A stretch of 16,020 nt of DNA. It comes from VAZQ01 sp036522235. Lineage in GTDB: Bacteria > Pseudomonadota > Alphaproteobacteria > Rhizobiales > Xanthobacteraceae. Of this stretch, positions 6,752-14,463 are shown in pieces; the first letter of the stretch is position 1, and the number at the start of each line of letters is the position of its first letter. The position numbers were made by a program, and so were the translations under genes. A model generated the notes under the pieces. The model worked only from the letters and a program-made list of their open reading frames with translations. It was not told where the DNA came from and ran no database searches. Location of the stretch: the NCBI GenBank assembly GCA_036522235.1, contig DATDGG010000516.1, forward strand, positions 1 to 16,020, read 5' to 3'.

Positions 6752-6863
6752 AGCCTGTCCGCGGGCCGCGACCCGAGGGAGACCCACAAGGCAAATCAGG
6801 TCGAGGGTTACGCCACGAACTCCGGATCTGCGGTGAGGCAATGAAGCTCGGGCGAAGTTTGTT

Positions 6864-8111
6864 TCAACTTTGCGCGACCGCGCCAGCCGTTGCGGCGGCT
6901 GTACCGGCTTGCGGGGCGAACGCGCCGTCCGGGGCGAACGCGGCAGCGAGCTCCTGGGGATGCCGGGCCCAGTCGGCGACCCCGGCCGGGCCAGAAACCA
7001 GCATCGGATAGTCGTAGGGTGCCCGTCGATCGCCGCTCATGATGAACTGATAGTGCAGCCGAAAAAAGCTCAGCCGCAGGCGCTTGTAATATTCGGGCGA
7101 AACCACCTCCTTGAACCGCACCGGCCAGACGATCGGATTGCAGCGCCGCGCACCTGCCTCGACGCCGACGCCGGCGATCGGATCGAACTCCCAGAAATTC
7201 ATGACGTCCTTGCGCGAGACGCAGTCGATCCAGGTGAGCGACGGCTCGGTGGCGAGGCGCGCGATCACGTCGCGCATCTTCTGCGCGGACGGGTGGAGCG
7301 CGGCCGCCGGCAGCACCGAGCCCAGGGTCAGCAGCACCAATTGCGGCCCGCGCCGGCCCGCCTCCGGATCAAGCGCCAAGGCACGCGCCATCACGGCCGA
7401 CGCGGTGACGCCGGCGGCGCTGTGCCCGACCACGACAATTTCATCGCATTGCGCGGCCTGCGCGGCGGCCACGACCCGGGCCGCATAGGCGTCGATCGGC
7501 CGATCGAAAGAAGAGGCCTTTCCGCGCGCGAGCTCGCGCAGATAGGGCCAGCAATTGTTGATCTGCACCACCTGCCATCGATCGGCCAGCGGCCGCAACG
7601 CCACAAAGCAGCCGATCGCCGCCGCAATGCCGACCGCAACGGCCGCGAGATCGGGCCAGGCGGCGACCCGTGCGGCGACGAGCGCTGCAATCACGCCGCC
7701 GGCAACCGAGAGCACCAGCCACATGAGCAGCAATGCCTGGAAGTAGAGCAGGTGGAGCTCGAACCGCCATGCCGCCCGAAAGATGCGCGCCGTGGTTCCG
7801 CTCAAGTGGTCGTCGATCGCCCAGGCGAGCGCGCGCGGTATCTGCCGCCACATCGGCTCCGCCATATTGGCGCCGATGACGCCTTCCAGCCGCAGGAATT
7901 CGTAGCGCGTGGCCACCTGCCAGTTGGGTCCCGTGGCAGCGATGTCCCAATGGGCGATCAATTCCGAATCGAGGCTGAGCTCGCCGAGCTTGCCCTCGAA
8001 GCGCCAGACGTCGCGACAGCGCTTCCAGGCGCGAGCGAACAGGTCATAGTAGCCTGCGGCGCCGCGTGGATCGTAGCCTTCGACATAGAAGACCTGCCGC
8101 CGCCAAATCAA
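6864..8111 (-). CDS. Membrane-anchored alpha/beta hydrolase-like protein
   Basis: A 415-residue protein. The N-terminal part (FYVEGYDPRGAAGYYDLF, residues 8-25) begins with a beta strand and turn. Two hydrophobic segments follow at about 122-146 and 153-172, predicted to cross the inner membrane. The C-terminal part has a lipase-box motif GHSAAG at 229-234, typical of the serine nucleophile elbow of alpha/beta hydrolases. The acid and base partners cannot be assigned by eye. The C-terminal 30 residues are Ala/Pro-rich. The placement of two membrane helices inside the hydrolase fold is unusual. I do not recognise a named family, and a substrate cannot be given. The start is a TTG at 8111 with a poor ribosome binding site, so the true start may lie slightly elsewhere. 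It sits 97 bases downstream of the SDR gene on the same strand. Confidence 0.75.
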   Translation of the reverse strand: MIWRRQVFYVEGYDPRGAAGYYDLFARAWKRCRDVWRFEGKLGELSLDSELIAHWDIAATGPNWQVATRYEFLRLEGVIGANMAEPMWRQIPRALAWAIDDHLSGTTARIFRAAWRFELHLLYFQALLLMWLVLSVAGGVIAALVAARVAAWPDLAAVAVGIAAAIGCFVALRPLADRWQVVQINNCWPYLRELARGKASSFDRPIDAYAARVVAAAQAAQCDEIVVVGHSAAGVTASAVMARALALDPEAGRRGPQLVLLTLGSVLPAAALHPSAQKMRDVIARLATEPSLTWIDCVSRKDVMNFWEFDPIAGVGVEAGARRCNPIVWPVRFKEVVSPEYYKRLRLSFFRLHYQFIMSGDRRAPYDYPMLVSGPAGVADWARHPQELAAAFAPDGAFAPQAGTAAATAGAVAQS

Positions 8112-8208
8112 CTTAATGCTCGCTGTCAGAGACCGGCCAGCCTGGCCGGCGAGGGCCGGAAATTGATTGCCACATCATCAAGGTAGCGGCAACAACGCGC
8201 GCGAGGGA

Positions 8209-9024
8209 TCAGCCGGCATCGCCCTTGCGCCGTTTGCCGCGCCAGCCCTGGCGCGTGAGCCAGTCGACGAAAGGCGGCGACAAGCGCGCCATCCACCAGA
8301 TGATGCGCGCCGCCGGCGTGATCACGACCAGACCCTTGTTCCGGCGGATGGCGCGGATCGCCACGGCCGCGACCTTGTCGGGGCTGGTGCACATCCAGGC
8401 CGGTACCTCATAGCGCTTCTTGGACGGATCGCCGGTCGCGAAGCTCTCGAGCAACGCGGTGCGCACAAAGCCCGGGCACAGCGCGGTCACGCCGAAATCG
8501 CGGCCATATTCCGCGCGCAGCGCCGCGCTCAAGCCGACCAGACCGAATTTGCTGACCTGATAGGCGGCGCCTTTGCGCATCGGCACCAAACCGAAAATGC
8601 TGCAGACGTTGAGGACGTGCGCCTCGTCCTGCGCCAGCAGTGTCGGGATGAGTTCGCGGGTCATTTGAATGGGCGCCAGCAGATTGAGCGATATGAGGCG
8701 CTCCCACTGCGCCGCCGTCATGTCGTGGGTCGCCCCGTAATAGGCGATGCCGGCATTGTTCACGAGAATGTTCACCGCCCCCCACTCGGCGAGCACGGAA
8801 CCGACGGCGGCCGTGATCGCGGCCGATTGCGTGAGATCGCAGACGAGGCTCTTGACGGCAACGCCAAGGCCGCGCGCCTCCTGCGCGGTAACGGCGAGCG
8901 TCGCCTCGTCGATATCGATGAGACAGAGGTCGGCGCCCTCGCGCGCCAGCGCCAGCGCGAGCGCGCGGCCGATGCCGGAGGCTGCGCCGGTGACCAGAGC
9001 TTTTTTTCCGCGAATGATCTGCAT
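8209..9024 (-). CDS. Short-chain dehydrogenase/reductase (SDR)
   Basis: A 271-residue classical SDR that oxidises or reduces an alcohol/ketone pair with a nicotinamide cofactor. The cofactor motif TGAASGIG lies at 12-19, and the NNAG motif at 89-92 stabilises the central sheet. Catalytic Asn114, Ser142, Tyr155 and Lys159 (YQVSK) are all in place. An Asp-rich end of the second beta strand (LIDIDE) suggests NAD(H) rather than NADP(H). The C-terminus is longer and very basic (WRGKRRKGDAG), preceded by a hydrophobic amphipathic stretch (IIWWMARLSPPFVDW) that may touch the membrane. The ATG at 9024 is chosen because it starts just before the cofactor motif; the frame is open upstream to 9087. It is divergent from the methyltransferase/P450 operon. 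Confidence 0.85.
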   Translation of the reverse strand: MQIIRGKKALVTGAASGIGRALALALAREGADLCLIDIDEATLAVTAQEARGLGVAVKSLVCDLTQSAAITAAVGSVLAEWGAVNILVNNAGIAYYGATHDMTAAQWERLISLNLLAPIQMTRELIPTLLAQDEAHVLNVCSIFGLVPMRKGAAYQVSKFGLVGLSAALRAEYGRDFGVTALCPGFVRTALLESFATGDPSKKRYEVPAWMCTSPDKVAAVAIRAIRRNKGLVVITPAARIIWWMARLSPPFVDWLTRQGWRGKRRKGDAG

Positions 9025-9253
9025 CGAACCAGGCCCCACCGATTGGCAGCAGCGATACAACAGGCCTCGCAGGTCGTCGACCGGCAAGCCCCCGCCTTGC
9101 GCAGGCGCCCCGGCAAAACCCGAAAGGCGTTGCCACGAGACATCCCGGCGGGTTAGGTGGCCGCGCCGGCGTGGGGCGGATGGGGTCCCCGTCCCTGCCC
9201 GCTTTCGCCGGGTAAGCTCCAGCAGGGCCGCGGCGAATGAGGCTGGAGGGGAT

Positions 9254-9961
9254 ATGAGCCTGCTGCGCAGTGTCGAGCCGGAATTGCTGGATCACATGCC
9301 GGCGGACGATGCCCGTGCGGTTGCGGCACGGCGCGGTCTTAAGCGCATCAATGCCGTCATCCTGCAGACCGGGATCATGACGCGCCTCTTGGCCGAGCAT
9401 TGGGGCGACGGCGGGCCGCGCACGATCCTCGATCTCGGAACCGGCGACGGCACTTTCACGCTCGCCGTCGCGCGCCGGCTGGCCGCGCGCTGGACCGGCG
9501 TCACCGTGACCCTGCTCGATCGTCAGAGCATCGTGAGCCAGGAGACCAAGGACGCCTTCACGGCTTTGGGCTGGAAGGCAGAGGCCGTCGCGGCGGACGT
9601 GTTCGCCTATCTGGATGGCCTCAAGACGTCCAGCGTCGACATCATCACCACCAATTTGTTCTTGCATCACTTCCAGCAGGAGCAGCTGGCGCGTCTCCTG
9701 GCGCTGGCGGGGCGCGCGGCGCAACTGGTCGTGGCCTGCGAGCCGCGCCGCAACAAATTTGCGCTGCGCGCGAGCCGGCTGCTCTGGGCGATCGGCTGCA
9801 ACGAGGTCGCCCTGCACGACGCAATCGTGAGCGTGCGGGCGGGGTTCGGCGGACAAGAACTGTCCGCGCTGTGGCCGAGCCAAGGCGGCTTCGCGCTCGA
9901 CGAGCATGCCGCAAGGCTGTTCACGCATTGCTTCGTGGCGCGGCGGAAAGACCGCGCATGA
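9254..9961 (+). CDS. Class I SAM-dependent methyltransferase, type III PKS-associated type
   Basis: A 235-residue Rossmann-fold methyltransferase. The SAM-binding motif I, LDLGTGDGTF, lies at 59-68, an acidic VTLLDRQ lies at the end of strand 2 (85-91), and NLFLHHF lies at 134-140. From memory, the N-terminal ELLDHMPADDARA segment, the LLDRQ segment, the LFLHHF segment, CEPRRNKFALRASRLL and the SVRAGFGGQELSALWP tail match a methyltransferase family usually encoded beside type III polyketide synthases, acting on phenolic lipids. That match is recall, not a search. GGAGGGG just before the ATG gives a strong start. Its stop overlaps the P450 start by ATGA, so the two are translationally coupled. 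No polyketide synthase is present in the window. It is divergent from the SDR gene. Confidence 0.85.
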   Translation: MSLLRSVEPELLDHMPADDARAVAARRGLKRINAVILQTGIMTRLLAEHWGDGGPRTILDLGTGDGTFTLAVARRLAARWTGVTVTLLDRQSIVSQETKDAFTALGWKAEAVAADVFAYLDGLKTSSVDIITTNLFLHHFQQEQLARLLALAGRAAQLVVACEPRRNKFALRASRLLWAIGCNEVALHDAIVSVRAGFGGQELSALWPSQGGFALDEHAARLFTHCFVARRKDRA

Positions 9962-11379
9962 GCCCCGCCCCGATCCAGCCGGTGCATTTGAGCGGTCCCG
10001 CGGCCATGCGCGTGGGATGGCGGCTGCTGCGCGATCCGGTCACTGCAATGCGCGCCAGCCATGCCGAATATGGACCGCTGATCGTGGTCTCCGACCTGTT
10101 GCCGCTCACCTCCAAGCTCAAGATCGCCACCTTCGGCGTGCCGCTCATCCTGGCGGCCGGGGCGGAGTTCAACAACGAGGTCCTGAGCAATCCGGCGGTC
10201 TGGCGACCGGTCAGCATCTTTCCGGGCGGCCCCAAAAACTCGGCGGCGCGGCGGCTCGGCGCCGGGCTCGCGCGCATGAACGGCCCGCGCCATGCGCATT
10301 ACCGGCGCCTCATGCTTCCGCCGCTGCGCAAGAACAGCGTCGAGGCGCTGGGCGAGCGGATGGCGGCGCTCGCCGAGGAGGAGATCGCCGCCTGGCCGTC
10401 CGGCGAGACCATCGATCTATGGGAGCGCGTGTGCCGGCTGATGCATACTTTCGCGATCGGCCTGTTGTTCGGGGACGACCGCGCGCGCGGCTATCCGATC
10501 GCCGACATGGTGAGCCACCTGTTCGCGCTCAAATGGTCGCCCGCGGTGCGTGCCTGTCCGATCAATCTTTCGCTCACGCCCTATGGTCAATTCCTCCGGG
10601 AAGGCGAGACGCTCGAGCGCTGCATTCTCGACTGGGTCGGCCAGAAGCGCGGGAAGCTGGACGGCGGCGACCTGCTCTCGATCATGATCAACAATCCCGA
10701 GGAGGACGGCACGGCCGCCCGCGACACGACGCTCGTCGGCCTGATGCCGCAGCTCTTCGGCGCGGTGTTCGAGACCTGCCAGAACGCGTTGATCTGGACC
10801 TTGTTTCTTCTGGCACAGCACCCGCAGATCGCGCGCGACCTCCTGGGCGAGCTCAACAGCGCGCTTGCCGACGCGCCGCCGAGCCTGCAGCGGATCGCCG
10901 ACCTGCCTTGGCTCGACGCGGTGATCAAGGAGAGCATGCGCCTGTTGCCGCCGGCCCCGATGCAGGCGCGCGTCGCGCAGGCTGACACCAGCATCGCCGG
11001 CCATCCGGTCCCCAAAGGGACGCGGATCATGCTGAGCGCCTTCGTCACCAATCGCCTGCCCGGGCGCTATCCCGAGCCCGACAGCTTCTCCCCGCAACGT
11101 TGGGCCTCACTCAACCCGTCCCCGTTCGAATATCTCGTGTTCAGCGCGGGCCCGCGAAACTGCCCCGGCTATTTGCTCGGCATGGCCATGGTCAAGGTCG
11201 CGCTGGCGACGATCCTGCGCCGCCACCGGATCGCGTTCGCGCCGCCGCCGGAGCGCGTCGACTACATCGCACGGCCGGGATTGCGGCCGCGCGGCCAGGT
11301 GCGGGCAACGCTCTATCCTCAGGACGGCGCTTTCTCCGCTTCCCGGATCGACGGCAATATTTTGGACCTGCTCAATTAG
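9958..11379 (+). CDS. Cytochrome P450
   Basis: A 473-residue soluble bacterial P450 monooxygenase with no membrane anchor. The C-helix HAHYRR lies at 112-117. The I-helix is GAVFETCQNALIW at 268-280, with Glu-Thr at the usual acid-Thr positions. ExxR is ESMR at 325-328, and a PQRW segment follows at 379-382. The haem ligand loop FSAGPRNCPG at 395-404 places Cys402 as the axial ligand. The length is usual for class I bacterial P450s, which need a separate ferredoxin and reductase; neither is in the window. It overlaps the methyltransferase by the bases ATGA, so the two proteins probably act on the same compound. A hydrophobic substrate is likely given the neighbours, but its identity is unknown. 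The CYP family cannot be assigned by eye. Confidence 0.95.
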   Translation: MSPAPIQPVHLSGPAAMRVGWRLLRDPVTAMRASHAEYGPLIVVSDLLPLTSKLKIATFGVPLILAAGAEFNNEVLSNPAVWRPVSIFPGGPKNSAARRLGAGLARMNGPRHAHYRRLMLPPLRKNSVEALGERMAALAEEEIAAWPSGETIDLWERVCRLMHTFAIGLLFGDDRARGYPIADMVSHLFALKWSPAVRACPINLSLTPYGQFLREGETLERCILDWVGQKRGKLDGGDLLSIMINNPEEDGTAARDTTLVGLMPQLFGAVFETCQNALIWTLFLLAQHPQIARDLLGELNSALADAPPSLQRIADLPWLDAVIKESMRLLPPAPMQARVAQADTSIAGHPVPKGTRIMLSAFVTNRLPGRYPEPDSFSPQRWASLNPSPFEYLVFSAGPRNCPGYLLGMAMVKVALATILRRHRIAFAPPPERVDYIARPGLRPRGQVRATLYPQDGAFSASRIDGNILDLLN

Positions 11380-11510
11380 ACGCCTTCCGCGCCCATCATG
11401 GTTAATGGTCGTTTCTGCTTTTCTCGGCCGCGGCTTCAATTTGCGGAAAGCCGCGATCCCTAGGCTTGCGGCATCGGTTCACGGTAGTTGGGGCCGATTG
11501 GCGCACAAAG

Positions 11511-11543
11511 GCCCCGGTCGCGATGTGGCTGTCCGGCCGGGGC
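11511..11543. terminator. Possible bidirectional terminator between convergent genes
   Basis: GCCCCGG (11511-11517) and CCGGGGC (11537-11543) pair over a 19-base loop. The flanks are slightly T-rich on each strand (TCTTGTT on the plus side, TTTGTG on the minus side). It lies between the convergent P450 and ubiG genes. The T-tracts are weak, so confidence is limited. Confidence 0.4.
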
Positions 11544-11552
11544 TCTTGTTCG

Positions 11553-12305
11553 TCAAGCTCTCCGTTCTGCGACCAGCATGTAGTTCACGTCCATGTTGCC
11601 GGAAAGCCGCCAGCGGTAGCCAAAAACCTCATAGATCACGCCGGTTTGGTTGACGACCTGCAATCCGCTCCGCCCAAGGGCCGCCCGGAGCTCATTCGGC
11701 GTCACGAATTTTCCCCACTGGTGAGTCCCGCGCGGCACCCAGCGCAGAATGTATTCGGCAGCGACAATCCCCAGAACGAGGGCCTGCAGGGTGCGGTTGA
11801 AGGTTGCGACGAACATCAGCCCGCCGGGCTTCACCATCGCGGCTGCACGGTCGATGAACAGACTGACATCGGCAACGTGTTCGACCACCTCCATCGCGAG
11901 AACCAAATCGAAAATCTCGCCCGCGTCGGCCAGCGATTCCGCGGTGGTGTTGCGGTAATCGATCGCGAGACCGCTCTGCTCCGCGTGCTTGCGCGCGACC
12001 GCGATGTTGCTTTGCGATGGGTCGGCGCCGACGACGGCTGCGCCTAGGCGCGCCAGCGGCTCGGATAAAATCCCGCCGCCACATCCGATGTCGAGAATGC
12101 GCAGCCCGGCGAGGCTGTCGAGCCGCGTCGGATCGCGGCCGAAATGGGCGGCGGCGCGGTCGCGAACGTAGCCGACGCGCGTCGGGTTGAACTTGTGCAA
12201 CGCCTTGAGCGGCCCGCGCAGATCCCACCACTGTCCCGAAAGGCGTGAGAAATGCGCGACCTCGTCCTCGTCGATCGTGCTTGGAGAATTTTGCCGCCCG
12301 TCCAT
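11553..12305 (-). CDS. ubiG: Ubiquinone biosynthesis O-methyltransferase UbiG
   Basis: A 250-residue SAM-dependent enzyme that carries out both O-methylations in ubiquinone synthesis (2-polyprenyl-6-hydroxyphenol and 3-demethylubiquinol), acting at the inner membrane face. Diagnostic features are the N-terminal EVAHFSRLSGQWWD segment (16-28), SAM motif I LDIGCGGG at 71-78, GADPS at the end of strand 2, AMEVVEHV at 137-144, and the C-terminal SGNMDVNYM block. Length and layout are as in Alphaproteobacterial UbiG. The ATG at 12305 fits the usual N-terminus, although its ribosome binding site (AGGGA, wide spacing) is weak. The frame is open upstream, but only as a shadow of the next gene. From memory, many relatives have ubiG beside lysC (aspartate kinase). 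That neighbour is not here, and the gene instead follows a hydrolase pair on the same strand. Confidence 0.93.
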   Translation of the reverse strand: MDGRQNSPSTIDEDEVAHFSRLSGQWWDLRGPLKALHKFNPTRVGYVRDRAAAHFGRDPTRLDSLAGLRILDIGCGGGILSEPLARLGAAVVGADPSQSNIAVARKHAEQSGLAIDYRNTTAESLADAGEIFDLVLAMEVVEHVADVSLFIDRAAAMVKPGGLMFVATFNRTLQALVLGIVAAEYILRWVPRGTHQWGKFVTPNELRAALGRSGLQVVNQTGVIYEVFGYRWRLSGNMDVNYMLVAERRA

Positions 12306-12397
12306 CGGCCAAATTATCCCTTCCGCCCACTTTGTGAGAAGGGGCTGTTTGGTTGCTGCTGTCCGGTCACAACCGAGCCGGTTCGTGGATCCTGCAT

Positions 12398-13339
12398 TCA
12401 CCCGATCGGAAGGCCCATCTGCGCGAGCACGGCACGGCCGAGCAAGCCGTAGGGATTGGCGAGCGTCTCCAGCATCTCGAAGTGATTGTAGGCCTCGCCG
12501 ACCAGGAGCTGGTGCGGCTTGCCGGCGGCCGTCAGCGCCGCCGCAAAGTCGCGGGCCTGGCGCTGGAACTCGGGCGTCTCGCAGGTCCCGTAACCCACGA
12601 TCAGCGGGCAAGCGATGCGGTCGAGGTGACGCAACGCGGAGAGCTCCTCTTCGATCTCGTCGGTGAACTTGACATAGTTGGAGCGGGCCGAGAGCCGCAC
12701 CGGCTTCAACTCATACATGCCCGAGCACAGCAGCGCCCCTTTCACCACGTCGCGCGGCAGGTCGAAATCCTTGCGCCAGTCGGCCGACACGACCGTGCCG
12801 GCGAGATGGCCGCCGGAGGAGTGGCCGCAAACATAGAGCCTATTCGGATCGCCGCCGAAGCGCGCCGCGTTCTGGTAGACCCAGGCGACCGCGCTGCGCA
12901 CCTGGCGCGCCATGGTCATCAGGTTGCCGCCGGCAGCGTCGATGCTGTTGAAATCCAGAATGACGCTGTGGGCGCCGGCATGCACGAAAATTTCCGCGAG
13001 ATACGCGAAGTCGGCGGCGCGGCCGTTGCGCCAGGCGCCGCCGTGGATGAAGACGCTGACCGGTGCGTTGGCCTGTTCCGTCCGGTAGACGTCGAGCCCT
13101 TCGATCTCGCTTGCCCCATAGGCGAAGCGCAGCGGCTCGCCGAGCGCCGCGCGCGTCCGCTTGCTGGCGAACAACCGCCGCTCCTGCACCTGCGCCTGGT
13201 TGGGGGCGTATTTGCTCTGGTCATAGGCGGCGTCGAGTTCCGCCTGATCCAGGTCGAGCCACACCAGCGGGCCCTTCTTGGGCAGTGCCGGCGCGGCGCT
13301 CCTGCGCGCGGCGTCCAGCACGCTGTCGGTCATTGCCAC
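12398..13339 (-). CDS. Alpha/beta hydrolase, kynurenine formamidase-like, cytoplasmic
   Basis: A 313-residue serine hydrolase. Features visible are the oxyanion-hole motif HGGAW at 99-103, the nucleophile elbow GHSSGG at 172-177 (Ser174), an acidic ETPEFQRQ at 254-261 and His286 in YNHFE. The TPEFQRQ and NHFE surroundings resemble arylformamidase/kynurenine formamidase (AFMID-like), where the catalytic Asp precedes SPEF-x-RQ; here Glu254 occupies that position. The N-terminus (MAMTDSVLDA) shows no signal, so it is cytoplasmic. The start is a GTG at 13339 with GAGGAG six bases upstream; the ATG two codons later is a possible alternative. It lies 15 bases after the stop of its exported paralogue, so the two form an operon. 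A tryptophan-degradation role is possible but not shown, and no other kynurenine-pathway gene is present. Confidence 0.85.
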   Translation of the reverse strand: MAMTDSVLDAARRSAAPALPKKGPLVWLDLDQAELDAAYDQSKYAPNQAQVQERRLFASKRTRAALGEPLRFAYGASEIEGLDVYRTEQANAPVSVFIHGGAWRNGRAADFAYLAEIFVHAGAHSVILDFNSIDAAGGNLMTMARQVRSAVAWVYQNAARFGGDPNRLYVCGHSSGGHLAGTVVSADWRKDFDLPRDVVKGALLCSGMYELKPVRLSARSNYVKFTDEIEEELSALRHLDRIACPLIVGYGTCETPEFQRQARDFAAALTAAGKPHQLLVGEAYNHFEMLETLANPYGLLGRAVLAQMGLPIG

Positions 13340-13354
13340 GGCGTTCTCCTCATC

Positions 13355-14368
13355 TTATGCGGAAGCGAGCTTCATCTGCTCGAAGGCGGCGCGGCCCATG
13401 AGGCCATAGGGGTTGGCGAGCGTCTCTTGGGTCTCGAAGTGATTATAGCCCTGGCCAACGCGCAGCTCGACCGGCTTGCCGGCCGCCTTCACGGCCGCGT
13501 AGAAATCGCGGGTCTGGCGCTGGAATTCCGGCGTCTCCAAGGTGCCGTGAATGAGGATGAGCGGGGTGTGCAGGCGATCGAGATGGCGCTGGGCGGAGAG
13601 CTCCTCTTCCATCGCATCGGTGAACTTGACGTATTGGCTGCGCTTGGACAGCCGCACCGCCTTGAGGTCGTACATGCCGCTGCCGAGCAACGCTCCTTTG
13701 AGGATATCGAGCGGCAGCCCCTGCGCGGCCCAATCGGTGGTGACGATGCAGCCGCCGAGATGGCCGCCGGAGGAGTGGCCGGTGAGATAGATGGCGTTGG
13801 GGTCGCCGCCGAAGCTTGCGGCATTCTTGTAGACCCAGGCCACTGCGCGGCGGACCTGCTCGACCATCGGGAAGAGATCGCCGCCGGCCGTGAGCACATT
13901 GATGAAGTCCGGGATCACGTAATGCGCGCCCGCCTTGACGAACGGCTCGGCCAGATAGGTACTGTCGGAGGCGCGGCCGTTGCGCCACGAGCCGCCGTGA
14001 ATGAAGATGGCGATCGGCGCGTTGGCGCGCTTGCTGCGATAGATGTCGAGCTTCTCGATCTCGGTCGGACCATAGGCGACGCGCTGCGGCGGCCCGAGGA
14101 CCTTGAGCGCCAGCTCGCTATTGGCGCGCCGCCGTTCGGCAATGGTGCCCTGGTTGAAGGCATAGACCGACTGGTCGTAGGCGTCGTCGAGCTCCTGCTG
14201 ATCGAGATCGAGCCACACCAGCGGCCCCTTGGCGTGCGGCGGCGGCGGCCCGGCGCAGCGCTGCGCCGCGGCGGGGTCGGCCGCGAAGGCGAGCGCGCCG
14301 GCGGCCGCGCCGGCAAATATCGCGCGCCGTGAAAGGCCGTGCTCGGATGCTCGATCGTATTGCCGCAT
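13355..14368 (-). CDS. Alpha/beta hydrolase, kynurenine formamidase-like, Tat-exported
   Basis: A 337-residue paralogue of the next gene in the operon. From the shared GPLVWLDLDQ onwards the two are clearly homologous over their whole length, with well over half the positions identical by eye. Unlike its partner, it has a twin-arginine signal peptide: SRRAIF with Arg14-Arg15, then an Ala-rich hydrophobic core to about residue 35 ending ADPAAA. It should therefore be folded in the cytoplasm and exported to the periplasm. Catalytic elements are HGGSW at 124-128, GHSSGG at 197-202 (Ser199), Glu278 in ETPEFQRQ and His310 in YNHFE. AAGGAGGA lies just before the ATG. The gene is divergent from the GlcG/HbpS-like gene. 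The substrate is unknown. Tandem duplication followed by a change of compartment is the simplest history. Confidence 0.87.
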   Translation of the reverse strand: MRQYDRASEHGLSRRAIFAGAAAGALAFAADPAAAQRCAGPPPPHAKGPLVWLDLDQQELDDAYDQSVYAFNQGTIAERRRANSELALKVLGPPQRVAYGPTEIEKLDIYRSKRANAPIAIFIHGGSWRNGRASDSTYLAEPFVKAGAHYVIPDFINVLTAGGDLFPMVEQVRRAVAWVYKNAASFGGDPNAIYLTGHSSGGHLGGCIVTTDWAAQGLPLDILKGALLGSGMYDLKAVRLSKRSQYVKFTDAMEEELSAQRHLDRLHTPLILIHGTLETPEFQRQTRDFYAAVKAAGKPVELRVGQGYNHFETQETLANPYGLMGRAAFEQMKLASA

Positions 14369-14397
14369 GGCTTCCTCCTTGCCGTCTGTCCCGTCAT

Positions 14398-14426
14398 TGC
14401 TTTAAGCCCAAACTGCTTTAAGCCCA
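14398..14426. promoter_or_regulatory. 13-bp direct repeat in the divergent promoter region
   Basis: TGCTTTAAGCCCA occurs at 14398-14410 and again at 14414-14426, a 16-base period. A weaker third copy (CATAAGCCCC) follows around 14430. The repeat lies between the divergent Tat hydrolase and GlcG/HbpS-like genes, where a shared regulator could act. Confidence 0.5.
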
Positions 14427-14463
14427 GCATCATAAGCCCCGTCCAAGCCCTTGAGGAGCCTCC

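Larger units (their letters stand above)
6405..6863. other. 459-base upstream region with repeats and a hairpin
   Basis: No gene is supported. This region contains the promoter side of the minus-strand haem/propeller gene. It holds a spaced 10-bp direct repeat (6446-6472), a three-copy tandem 14-mer (6530-6571) and a stem-loop with C- and G-runs (6733-6751). Short open frames here have no ribosome binding site and repetitive composition. Confidence 0.5.

Noticed and set aside
6515..6836. Short + strand frames in the spacer between the haem/propeller and hydrolase genes.
   Set aside because: They run through the 14-bp tandem repeat, lack ribosome binding sites and have low-complexity composition.
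8133..8149. Inverted repeat CCGGCCAG / CTGGCCGG after the SDR gene.
   Set aside because: It is short, nearly loopless and not followed by a T-tract on either strand, so it is not called as a terminator.
6870..8186. A 438-codon + strand frame opposite the membrane hydrolase gene.
   Set aside because: Antisense shadow, rich in Arg, His, Gly and Pro, without motifs. The minus strand encodes the GHSAAG motif and membrane helices.
12353..14332. A very long open frame on the + strand across both hydrolase genes (659 codons).
   Set aside because: It is antisense to two well-supported genes with catalytic motifs and strong ribosome binding sites. The predicted protein is Arg/Ala/Gly/His-rich without domains, as expected from third-position GC bias.
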